64,000 nt of DNA from the NCBI RefSeq assembly GCF_008271365.1, contig NZ_CP043430.1:2666001-2730000 (forward strand), read 5' to 3'. Shown piece by piece: positions 33,783 through 46,432 of the stretch. A model generated the notes under the pieces. That model had not been told where the DNA came from and did no database searches. It worked only from the letters and a program-made list of their open reading frames with translations. Numbering within the stretch: position 1 is the first letter of the stretch; every line of letters begins with the position of its first letter. The position numbers and the translations under genes are program-made. The DNA is from Microbacterium sp. 1S1 (GTDB lineage: Bacteria; Actinomycetota; Actinomycetes; Actinomycetales; Microbacteriaceae).

Positions 33783-35723
33783 TCAGTGGCGCTCGTGCAG
33801 CGGGAGCTCGATCGCGCCGGTCTCCCCGGCGTGGCGCGCCTTGGGGACGCGGGTGCCCAGGACCTGCGCCACGACGTCCTGTGCGATCTTCGACGCGGTG
33901 AGACCGGCGTCGGCGAGGATCTGGTCGCGGGAAGCGTGATCGATGAACTCGTCGGGAAGCCCAAGCTCGTCCACCGCCGTGTCGATGCCGGCCTCGCGGA
34001 GCACCTGCCGCACGCGCGTGCCGATGCCGCCGACGCGGATGCCGTCCTCCAGCGTGATCACCAGGCGATGCCGTGCGGCGAGCTCCACGACGGAGGGCTG
34101 CACGGGGATCGCCCAGCGGGGATCGATCGCCGTGGCTCCGATGCCCTGGGCCCGCAGTCGATCCGCCACGTCGACCGCCAGCGCAGCGAAAGGGCCGACG
34201 GCGACGATGAGGACGTCTTCGCCCTCGCCACGCGCCAGCACGTCAACACCGTCGGCGAGCCGCTCGAGCGCCGGCAGGTCGGCGGAGACGTCTCCCTTCG
34301 GGAAGCGGATGACGGTCGGGGCGTCCTCCACCGCGACGGCCTCGTCCAGCGCTTCGGTCAGACGCGCGCCATCGCGGGGAGCGGCGATGCGGATGTGGGG
34401 GACGATCTGCAGCATCGCGAGGTCCCACATGCCGTGGTGGCTCGGGCCGTCCGGACCGGTGACCCCGGCGCGATCGAGCACGAACGTGACGCCGGCCCGA
34501 TGCAGCGCCACGTCCATGAGGACCTGATCGAACGCACGGCCCATGAACGTCGCGTAGACGGCGACGACCGGGTGCAGACCGCCGTACGCGAGTCCGGCGG
34601 CCGAGGCCACCGCATGCTGTTCGGCGATGCCCACGTCGTAGACACGGTCGGGGAAGCGCTCCGCGAAGGGCGCGAGGCCGGTGGGCCGGAGCATGGCGGC
34701 GGTGATGGCGATCACGTCCGCGCGACGCTCCCCCACCTTCACGAGCGCGTCGGAGAAGACGTCGGTCCAGCCGCGGCCTCCCGAGGAGAGCGTCTCCCCC
34801 GTCGTCGGGTCGATCTTGCCGACCGCATGGAACTGGTCGGCCTCGTCATCGCGCGCCGGCTGGTACCCGCGGCCCTTCTCGGTGATCGCGTGCACGATGA
34901 CCGGCGCGCCGTAGGACTTCGCGAGCTCCAGCGTCTCCAGCAGGGCGGGCAGGTCATGGCCGTCGACCGGGCCGAGATACTTGATGTCGAGGTTGGAGTA
35001 CAGTGCCTCGTTGTTCGTGAACCGCGAGAGGAAGCCGTGCGTGCCGCCGCGAACGCCGCGGAACACCGCGCGCCCCACCGGTCCGAACGCACGGAACAGT
35101 CGATCGGACTTGTGGTGGAGGTCCTTGTAGGCCGCGGCCGTGCGGACCCGGTTGAGGAAGCGGGACATGCCGCCGATGGTCGGGGCGTACGAGCGACCGT
35201 TGTCGTTGACGACGATGACGAGGTTGCGGTCGTTGTCATCCGAGATGTTGTTCAGCGCCTCCCACGTCATGCCGCCGGTCAGGGCACCGTCACCGACGAC
35301 CGCGACCACATGCCGATCGGAGCGCCCCGTCGCGGTGAGAGCACGGGAGACGCCGTCGGCCCAGCTCAGCGAGCTGGAGGCATGCGACGACTCGACGACG
35401 TCGTGCGGGCTTTCCGCTCGCTGCGGGTAGCCGGCCAGGCCGCCGCGGACGCGCAGCTTCGAGAAGTCCTGGCGGCCGGTGAGGATCTTGTGCACGTAGG
35501 ACTGGTGGCCGGTGTCGAAGATGAAGGGGTCGTCCGGCGACGAGAACACGCGGTGCAGGGCGATCGTCAGCTCCACGACACCGAGGTTCGGACCGAGGTG
35601 TCCGCCCGTCTGCGAGACGTTCTCGACGAGGAAGGTGCGGATCTCGGAGGCGAGTTCTTCCAGTTGCTCCGGTGAGAGTCGATCAAGATCGCGCGGTCCA
35701 GAGATGCTCGGAAGAATGGGCAT
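33783..35723 (-). CDS. dxs: 1-deoxy-D-xylulose-5-phosphate synthase
   Basis: A 646-residue thiamine-diphosphate enzyme. The TPP motif begins VGDGALTGGMTWEALNN (near residue 140). The N-terminal FDTGHQSYVHKILTGR and the middle transketolase domain DRAGVTGPDGPSHHGM are full matches. It makes DXP from pyruvate and glyceraldehyde-3-phosphate, the first step of the MEP isoprenoid pathway. ATG 35723 has GGAGG six bases upstream. Monocistronic. Confidence 0.97.
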   Translation of the reverse strand: MPILPSISGPRDLDRLSPEQLEELASEIRTFLVENVSQTGGHLGPNLGVVELTIALHRVFSSPDDPFIFDTGHQSYVHKILTGRQDFSKLRVRGGLAGYPQRAESPHDVVESSHASSSLSWADGVSRALTATGRSDRHVVAVVGDGALTGGMTWEALNNISDDNDRNLVIVVNDNGRSYAPTIGGMSRFLNRVRTAAAYKDLHHKSDRLFRAFGPVGRAVFRGVRGGTHGFLSRFTNNEALYSNLDIKYLGPVDGHDLPALLETLELAKSYGAPVIVHAITEKGRGYQPARDDEADQFHAVGKIDPTTGETLSSGGRGWTDVFSDALVKVGERRADVIAITAAMLRPTGLAPFAERFPDRVYDVGIAEQHAVASAAGLAYGGLHPVVAVYATFMGRAFDQVLMDVALHRAGVTFVLDRAGVTGPDGPSHHGMWDLAMLQIVPHIRIAAPRDGARLTEALDEAVAVEDAPTVIRFPKGDVSADLPALERLADGVDVLARGEGEDVLIVAVGPFAALAVDVADRLRAQGIGATAIDPRWAIPVQPSVVELAARHRLVITLEDGIRVGGIGTRVRQVLREAGIDTAVDELGLPDEFIDHASRDQILADAGLTASKIAQDVVAQVLGTRVPKARHAGETGAIELPLHERH

Positions 35724-35833
35724 CTGCGCCTCCTCACAGGCCTCGACAGAGCGTCACGAGCGGGTGCGGACGCCTCCACGATCCTACCGCTCGGAGCCGG
35801 GAATCTACCGAGCGCGTGAGCCCCTTGACACGG

Positions 35834-35869
35834 CGGAGGGGCTCCCGTCCGTAGACAGGAGCCCCTCCG
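35834..35869. terminator. acnA terminator hairpin
   Basis: CGGAGGGGCTCC and GGAGCCCCTCCG form a 12-bp stem just beyond the acnA stop. Confidence 0.7.
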
Positions 35870-35879
35870 TCGATGCGAC

Positions 35880-38714
<2,835 letters not shown>

Positions 38715-38840
38715 GAATCCGTCTCCTTCTATTCGGATGGGAGCGACAGGCGCCTCCATCTTGCTCGCCGGTGTGGCCGCGCGGCTAGCAAGGGGGACCT
38801 AACCAGTCTGCTCCGCGCCGGTCACCGGCGAAAGCCCGTG

Positions 38841-38864
38841 ATTTATCTTGATGTCGAGATAAAT
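38841..38864 (-). promoter_or_regulatory. 24-bp palindrome upstream of acnA, probable regulator operator
   Basis: Arms ATTTATCT and AGATAAAT are perfect, with TGATGTCG between them. It is AT-rich in a 70% GC context. A minus-strand -10-like TAGATT (38867-38862) overlaps one arm, so a bound protein would block the promoter. Streptomyces controls aconitase through the MarR-type regulator TamR; whether this site is related I cannot test. Confidence 0.6.
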
Positions 38865-38867
38865 CTA

Positions 38868-39602
38868 TCACGCCGCCGCGACGTCGTCGTGCGACGACGC
38901 GCGGGGATAGAGCGCGCGGACGACGAGCCAGGTCACGGCGATCAGCGGCGCGAACAACGGAAGTCCCATCACGAGCTTGAGGGTGCCGAGGGCGGTGACG
39001 TCGCCGGCCAGATACAGCGGGAACTGGACCGCCAGCCGCGCGATGAAGAGCCCCGCCCAGGCGATGCCAAGCCAGAAGAATGCTCGCCGCTTGCGGCGGT
39101 CGGCACGCCAGGCGGTTCCCTCCCCCATCAGGAAGCCGACCGCGAGACCGATGATCGACCACCCGATGAGAGCCGAGATGAGGATCGCCGAGCCGTAGAC
39201 CGCGTTCGTGATGAGGCCGGGGACGAAGTTGTCCTCCCCACGGCCGGTCCACAGCGCGAGACCGGCGGCGGCCACGGCCGCGATCAGTCCGCCGAGGGCG
39301 GCCGAGGGCGGAGACTTCTGCACGAGCCGGACGACCGTGAACACGGCAGCCAGACCGACCGACACCCCGAGGGGCAGCAGCAGGGGTTCCGGCCGGAGGG
39401 TGAACAGGATGACGAACGCGAGGCTCGGCAGCACCGACTCCAGGATCCCGCGCCAGCCGCCCATGGCCGACCAGACGACCCTGCGCGTGCTCGCGCTCTC
39501 GGATGGATCGAGTCCGGCCTTGCGCGCCGCTCCGCCGAGGGCTGCTCCGAGGATCTCCGACGCGCTCTGCGTCCGCGGCTCCTCGGCGTCCGGGGAGGTC
39601 AC
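38868..39602 (-). CDS. DUF3159 membrane protein
   Basis: A 244-residue membrane protein with five or six helices and the DUF3159 pattern (GGWRGILESVLPSLAFVILF and KLVMGLPLFAPLIAVTWLVVRALYP). Function unknown. Its GTG start overlaps the DUF3710 stop by 4 bases. Third gene of the dut-DUF3710-DUF3159 operon, an order kept across actinobacteria. Confidence 0.92.
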   Translation of the reverse strand: MTSPDAEEPRTQSASEILGAALGGAARKAGLDPSESASTRRVVWSAMGGWRGILESVLPSLAFVILFTLRPEPLLLPLGVSVGLAAVFTVVRLVQKSPPSAALGGLIAAVAAAGLALWTGRGEDNFVPGLITNAVYGSAILISALIGWSIIGLAVGFLMGEGTAWRADRRKRRAFFWLGIAWAGLFIARLAVQFPLYLAGDVTALGTLKLVMGLPLFAPLIAVTWLVVRALYPRASSHDDVAAA

Positions 39603-40186
39603 GCGGAGCCCGGCGTCGCCGGCATCTTCAGCGGGATGAGGTCTCGTGGCGGCATGGGCGCCCCGCCTCGGACGACGACGATCGACCGGAAGAGGTCTTC
39701 CACCTTCGCCCCGGCCTCGGGGTCGGACGCGGCCGCGCCGCCGATGACACCACGGAGGAACCAGCGCGGACCGTCGATGCCGATGAAGCGCGCCAGGCGG
39801 AGACCGGAGCCCTCGCTGGCCGCCGCGGGCACCTCTGCGAGAAGCTCCTTGCCGAGCGGGCCCTCGCGCTCCTCGACGCGCCCCCCCTGAGCCTTCACCT
39901 GATCACGGAGCTGCACGCGCGTCTCGTCCCAGAGGCCACCGCTGCGCGGGGCTGCGAACGGCTGCACCTGGAGCGAGGACTCGGCGTAGTCGAGGCCGAC
40001 CGCCACGATCCGCTTGCTCTGCTCTTCCACCTCGAGTCGGAGGTTCAATCCCTCGCGCGGAAGGATCTTGATCCCGCCGAGATCGATGTAGGGGCGGACG
40101 GGATTCGCCTCGGAGTCGTCGAACGGGCCTTCGGTGGCGCGGTTCGCCGGCGCCGACTTGGAAGGAGTGTCGTTGGTGTCGGTCAT
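39599..40186 (-). CDS. DUF3710 protein
   Basis: A 195-residue soluble protein of the DUF3710 family (PYIDLGGIKILPREGLNLRLEVEE, then ESSLQVQPFAAPRSGGLWDE and IDGPRWFLRGVIGGAA). Function unknown. ATG 40186 overlaps the dut stop (ATGA), so translation is coupled. Confidence 0.92.
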   Translation of the reverse strand: MTDTNDTPSKSAPANRATEGPFDDSEANPVRPYIDLGGIKILPREGLNLRLEVEEQSKRIVAVGLDYAESSLQVQPFAAPRSGGLWDETRVQLRDQVKAQGGRVEEREGPLGKELLAEVPAAASEGSGLRLARFIGIDGPRWFLRGVIGGAAASDPEAGAKVEDLFRSIVVVRGGAPMPPRDLIPLKMPATPGSA

Positions 40187-40653
40187 TTCGCCTGTCCTGC
40201 TGGGGTCTGAGGGGTCTGGGCCTGATAGCCGGTCGATCCGAATCCGCCGGCGCCGCGGGCGCTGTCCGGCAGTTCCTCGACCGGCAGGAACCGCGCCCGC
40301 GTGACGGGCATCACGATCAGTTGCGCGATGCGATCGCCGACGGCGACATCGTACGCGCTGTGGATGTCCGTGTTGATCAGGCTCACCTTGATCTCACCCC
40401 GGTACCCCGCGTCGACGGTGCCGGGGGAGTTCACGATCGATATCCCGTGCTTCGCCGCGAGACCGCTGCGCGGTACGACGAAGGCCGCATAGCCGTCGGG
40501 CAGCGCGATCCGGACGCCGGTCGGCACCAGGGCCCGCTCCCCCGGCTCCAGCCGCACCGCCTCGGCCGCGACGAGATCGGCTCCCGCGTCACCCGGATGC
40601 GCATAGCCGGGGACCACTGCGGCGATAATGGGGACATCAACGGAATCGGTCAC
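40183..40653 (-). CDS. dut: dUTP diphosphatase
   Basis: A 156-residue trimeric dUTPase. All five motifs are visible: GDAGADLVAAE, VPRSGLAAKHGI, GTVDAGYRGEIKV (with the catalytic Asp), RIAQLIVMPV and the mobile RGAGGFGSTG arm. It hydrolyses dUTP to dUMP and keeps uracil out of DNA. GTG 40653 follows TAGCCT by 6 bases, so the transcript is probably leaderless. It is head-to-head with DUF3093 with only 3 bases between start codons. Confidence 0.96.
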   Translation of the reverse strand: MTDSVDVPIIAAVVPGYAHPGDAGADLVAAEAVRLEPGERALVPTGVRIALPDGYAAFVVPRSGLAAKHGISIVNSPGTVDAGYRGEIKVSLINTDIHSAYDVAVGDRIAQLIVMPVTRARFLPVEELPDSARGAGGFGSTGYQAQTPQTPAGQAK

Positions 40654-40656
40654 CCC

Positions 40657-41130
40657 ATGAGGCTAATGCAGAACCCCGCAACGGACGCACGTCCCCGCTA
40701 CCGCGAACGACTCGCCCCCAGCCTGTGGCTGCTGGTCACCGTCGCCCTCGCCGGGCCCATGGTGTCCCTGATCTTCGTTCCGGTGGGCTCCACCTTCGCG
40801 CTGCTTCTCGGCGGCGCGGTCTCGGCGCTCCTCGTCGTGGCCGCGATCGTTCTCGCTCCCGTCGTGTCCGTGGAGGACGGCGTGCTGCGGGCCGGACGCG
40901 CCCACATCGACGCCCGGTACCTCGGCGATCCCGTCGCTCTGTCCGGCGCGGAAGCGCGGAACGCACGGGGGCCCGAGCTCCCCGCGCGCGGATGGCACCT
41001 CATCCGCGGCGGTATCGACGGGGTGGTCGTCGTGCCGAACACCGACCAGGACGATCCCGTCGTGGCCTGGACGATCTCGACCCGCACCCCCGACCGTCTC
41101 GCGGCGGCCATCCGCGCCGCTCGGGACTGA
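40657..41130 (+). CDS. DUF3093 membrane protein
   Basis: A 157-residue protein with two N-terminal membrane helices (LWLLVTVALAGPMVSLIF and LLLGGAVSALLVVAAIVL) and a cytoplasmic beta domain ending AWTISTRTPDRLAAAIRAA, the DUF3093 pattern. Function unknown. ATG 40657 or 40666 are possible; neither has a good ribosome site. A plus-strand GATAAT at 40624-40629, inside dut, may be its -10. Confidence 0.88.
   Translation: MRLMQNPATDARPRYRERLAPSLWLLVTVALAGPMVSLIFVPVGSTFALLLGGAVSALLVVAAIVLAPVVSVEDGVLRAGRAHIDARYLGDPVALSGAEARNARGPELPARGWHLIRGGIDGVVVVPNTDQDDPVVAWTISTRTPDRLAAAIRAARD
40660..40665 (-). promoter_or_regulatory. -10 element TAGCCT of dut
   Basis: On the minus strand TAGCCT is 6 bases from GTG 40653. 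It lies inside the first codons of the divergent DUF3093 gene. Confidence 0.5.
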
Positions 41131-41150
41131 GCCCACCCGGAGACGACAGC

Positions 41151-41179
41151 GCGCCCCTGACCAGGACGGTCGGGGGCGC
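41151..41179. terminator. Hairpin between DUF3093 and DUF4193 genes
   Basis: GCGCCCCTGACC pairs with GGTCGGGGGCGC (one mismatch) around a 5-base loop, between convergent stops. Confidence 0.6.
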
Positions 41180-41203
41180 GTGAGGCGTCGCTCGGAGGGC
41201 TGC

Positions 41204-41497
41204 TCAGGCAGCGCACTCCTTGCAGATGGGGCCGTCGGGTCCCTCGTGGTCGAGCTGCGAGCGGTGCTTCACCAGGAAGCAGCTCATGCACGTGAACTCG
41301 TCCTGCTGCGCGGGCAGCACGACGACGTCGAGCTCGAGGTCGGAGAGGTCCGCGCCCGGGAGATCGAAGTTCGACGGGTTGTCGGAGTCCTCGTCTCCGG
41401 TCGTACCGGACAGCTTGTCCGGCACACGCTCCTTCAGGGCTTCGATCGACTCGGAGTCGTCTTCACTCTTTCGGGGAGCGTCGTAATCGGTTGCCAT
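41204..41497 (-). CDS. DUF4193 zinc-ribbon protein
   Basis: A 97-residue acidic protein with a C-terminal CMSC...CKEC zinc-ribbon pair and the DUF4193 core LPGADLSDLELDVVVLPAQ. Function unknown but conserved in actinobacteria next to sepH and dut. ATG 41497 has GGAG upstream; the longer frame is not supported. Confidence 0.92.
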   Translation of the reverse strand: MATDYDAPRKSEDDSESIEALKERVPDKLSGTTGDEDSDNPSNFDLPGADLSDLELDVVVLPAQQDEFTCMSCFLVKHRSQLDHEGPDGPICKECAA

Positions 41498-41696
41498 GCG
41501 GTGAATCTCCACTTTCATGGTGCGAGTGGGCGGGTGCGCCGTCGGGTAATCGGCGGCCATAGTTTGCATGACCGGCGGGCGTTTCGCAAATGCCCTCCCA
41601 TGCAGCAGGGCAAACTCACGGCACGCCCGCCGTATTCCCTGTTCCGCACCGTCTGCCGTGACACCATGAACGCACACCCATCAGAGGGGCATTCGC

Positions 41697-42749
41697 ATGG
41701 AAAACGTCACCATCGTCGGCACTGAAGCAGGAGTGCTCGTCCTCGCGACCGAGGCGGGCGAGCGGTTCGCGCTGCCCATCGACGCCGTGCTGCAGCGGGA
41801 GATCCGCCGCGCGACCCGCCAGGCCGAACCCACCGCCCAGAAGCTCGCCGCGAGCCCGCGCGACATCCAGGCGCAGATCCGCGCGGGGCTCACCGCCGCC
41901 GAGGTCGCGGAGCTCCTGGGGATCAGCGTCGACGACGTCGCCCGCTTCGAGGGCCCCGTCCTCGCGGAGCGGGAGCACATCATCGGCCAGGCGCTCGCCG
42001 TGCCCGTCCTCATCGGCAGCGAGGTCGAGCCGGACGCGCAGCCCACTTTCGGCGCCGCGGTCCGCGCCAAGCTCGCCGAGGTGGCGGCATCGTCGGAGCG
42101 CTGGGCCAGCTGGAAGGAGGAGTCCGGCTGGGTGATCAAGCTCGAGTTCTCGGCGAATGACGTCGACCACGACGCCCGGTGGAGTTTCGATCCACGGCGC
42201 AGCGCGCTCTCTCCGCTGAACGCCGATGCCACGCAGCTCTCTCGCCAGGGCTCTCTGCCGGAGGGCCTGATCCCGCGCCTGCGTGCCGTGGAGGCTGACC
42301 GCGCCACCTCCCCGTACAAGGACGACAGCCGCTTCGACTCCGGCGCCTTCGGGCCGCGCCTCGTGCCTGCGCCTGCGGCGGACGCGGACGAGCCCGCACA
42401 GCCGGAGCGTTCCGCGCCCGCCGTCCAGGATGCCGCGATCAACCGCGCGCCGGACGCGGGATCGACGAGTCCTGAGACGGCCGACCTGCTCGAGGCCCTG
42501 CGCCGCCGCCGCGGACAGCGCGAGGCCGCGCCGATCGAGCACGACATCGAGGACGACTCGCCGGACGACACCGACCCGATCGCCCTCTTCGCCGCGCTGG
42601 AGGAGCCGGACGACGAGCCCGCGGCCCCGGAGCCTGCGCCGCGTCAGCCAGCCTCGAACGACGCCGGCGACAGCGGCGGCCGCCGGCGCCGCCGGAACGC
42701 CATGCCGTCGTGGGACGAGATCGTCTTCGGGGCTCGTACCGACGAGTGA
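41697..42749 (+). CDS. sepH: Septation protein SepH
   Basis: A 350-residue protein with the DUF3071 N-terminal domain, including the HTH TAAEVAELLGISVDDVARFEGPVLAERE (near residues 64-92) and WVIKLEFSANDVDHDARWSFDP. The C-terminal third is disordered, Pro/Asp-rich and ends in an RRRRNAMPSWDEIVFG peptide. SepH stimulates FtsZ assembly in actinobacteria. The ATG follows AGAGGGG. Divergent from DUF4193. Confidence 0.93.
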   Translation: MENVTIVGTEAGVLVLATEAGERFALPIDAVLQREIRRATRQAEPTAQKLAASPRDIQAQIRAGLTAAEVAELLGISVDDVARFEGPVLAEREHIIGQALAVPVLIGSEVEPDAQPTFGAAVRAKLAEVAASSERWASWKEESGWVIKLEFSANDVDHDARWSFDPRRSALSPLNADATQLSRQGSLPEGLIPRLRAVEADRATSPYKDDSRFDSGAFGPRLVPAPAADADEPAQPERSAPAVQDAAINRAPDAGSTSPETADLLEALRRRRGQREAAPIEHDIEDDSPDDTDPIALFAALEEPDDEPAAPEPAPRQPASNDAGDSGGRRRRRNAMPSWDEIVFGARTDE

Positions 42750-42764
42750 CCGCGGTCCTTCGCC

Positions 42765-43886
42765 TCAGGAGGCGAAGGCTCCGAGACGGAGGAACGGCAC
42801 CCTGGTCTCCTCGGGTGTGAGTGCGCCGTGCTGCCCGATCATGCCGCGGTTACGCTGGTCCTCGGCGGTGCCGTCGTACAGCGCCCACACGCCCGTGGCG
42901 ATGACGAGCAGATCGCCGATCCGGGCGAGGACCTCGTCGCGCACGACGGGACCGAAGAGTCCGCCCCGGACCGCCTCCTCTCGGCTGACGACATCGGCGG
43001 CCCCTTCGAGGTCGCTCCGCAAACGGGCCGTCGTCCGCTCCATGTCGGCGTCGGGCTCGCTGTAGAGATGCAGCATGCGGGGCTCTCCGCCGACGTGGCG
43101 GATGCCGACGAGATGCTCCGCCTCCAGCACCACCTGCCGGTGGTGCGGCACGTCGACCATGCCGTGGTCCGAGGTCACGACCACGCCCACCCGCGGCGGG
43201 ACGCGGACGGAGAGAGCGCCGTCGAGCCGTTCGAGCGCGGACACCCATTCCGCCGACGCGACCCCGTGCTTGTGCCCGGCCTTGTCGACCTCGGGCAGGT
43301 AGCAGTACACGAGAGAGCCGGGGTGCTCCTCGGCCAGGGCGTACGCGACCTCGACGCGTTCCTCCGGTGTCGCGGCGGGGACGAACCGCGAGCCCCGGAG
43401 CGTCGCACGCGTGAATCCGCTGTGCGCATAGGCCGCAAGCCCGACCGCGAACGTCTCGCGCCCGGCCGCGGCGGCGCGCTCGAACACCGTGGGCGCTCCC
43501 TGCCAGGTGAGCGGGTCGAGACCGTCGGTCTCCCATCCGCTGAGCTGGTTCACCAGGACGCCGCGCTCCGGGTCGCGGACCCGGTACCCGACGAGGCCGT
43601 GCTCCCCCGGCCACACACCGGTCGTGATGCTGGTGAGGGCTGCGGCCGTGGTCGTCGGGAACACGGTCTGCGCGACGTCCTTCTTCGTCATCGCCGCGGT
43701 CAACGACCGGGCGTGACCTGCGTGTGAGCGAAGGTTGATCGCGCCGAGACCGTCGATCACAACGAGTACCGCCGATTCGGCGCGCTGCAGCGTCTCGGAT
43801 TCGCCTCGGAGAGCGGCGCACAGGTCGTCCGCCACCCCGACGACGCTCCGGGTGCTGGACGGCGCGGACGGTAGCATGAAGGACAT
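42765..43886 (-). CDS. Alkaline-phosphatase-like nucleotide pyrophosphatase/phosphodiesterase
   Basis: A 373-residue member of the alkaline phosphatase superfamily (NPP type). Metal ligands appear in VIDGLG near residue 46, the nucleophile Thr in FPTTTAAALTSI, and later YLPEVDKAGHKHG and VTSDHGMVDVPHHR. It lacks a signal peptide. ATG 43886 follows CAGACT by 7 bases; ATG 43877 is an alternative. Divergent from parC. Confidence 0.88.
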   Translation of the reverse strand: MSFMLPSAPSSTRSVVGVADDLCAALRGESETLQRAESAVLVVIDGLGAINLRSHAGHARSLTAAMTKKDVAQTVFPTTTAAALTSITTGVWPGEHGLVGYRVRDPERGVLVNQLSGWETDGLDPLTWQGAPTVFERAAAAGRETFAVGLAAYAHSGFTRATLRGSRFVPAATPEERVEVAYALAEEHPGSLVYCYLPEVDKAGHKHGVASAEWVSALERLDGALSVRVPPRVGVVVTSDHGMVDVPHHRQVVLEAEHLVGIRHVGGEPRMLHLYSEPDADMERTTARLRSDLEGAADVVSREEAVRGGLFGPVVRDEVLARIGDLLVIATGVWALYDGTAEDQRNRGMIGQHGALTPEETRVPFLRLGAFAS

Positions 43887-43893
43887 CCGAGCC

Positions 43894-43899
43894 AGTCTG
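43894..43899 (-). promoter_or_regulatory. -10-like CAGACT of the phosphodiesterase gene
   Basis: CAGACT on the minus strand, 7 bases before ATG 43886. A plus-strand TAGCAT at 43872-43877 may serve parC. Confidence 0.35.
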
Positions 43900-43930
43900 A
43901 CACAGGCTCCCGTACGCCCTCAGGACCTCC

Positions 43931-46372
<2,442 letters not shown>

Positions 46373-46383
46373 TCCCTTCGACG

Positions 46384-46420
46384 AAAGAGGGGGCCCGGCA
46401 CCGCCGGGTCCCCTCTCTCG
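46384..46420. terminator. Bidirectional terminator between parC and parE
   Basis: AGAGGGGGCCCGGC and GCCGGGTCCCCTCT form a long stem with a 3-base loop between the convergent stops. Confidence 0.75.
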
Positions 46421-46432
46421 TTCCCGCCCCGC

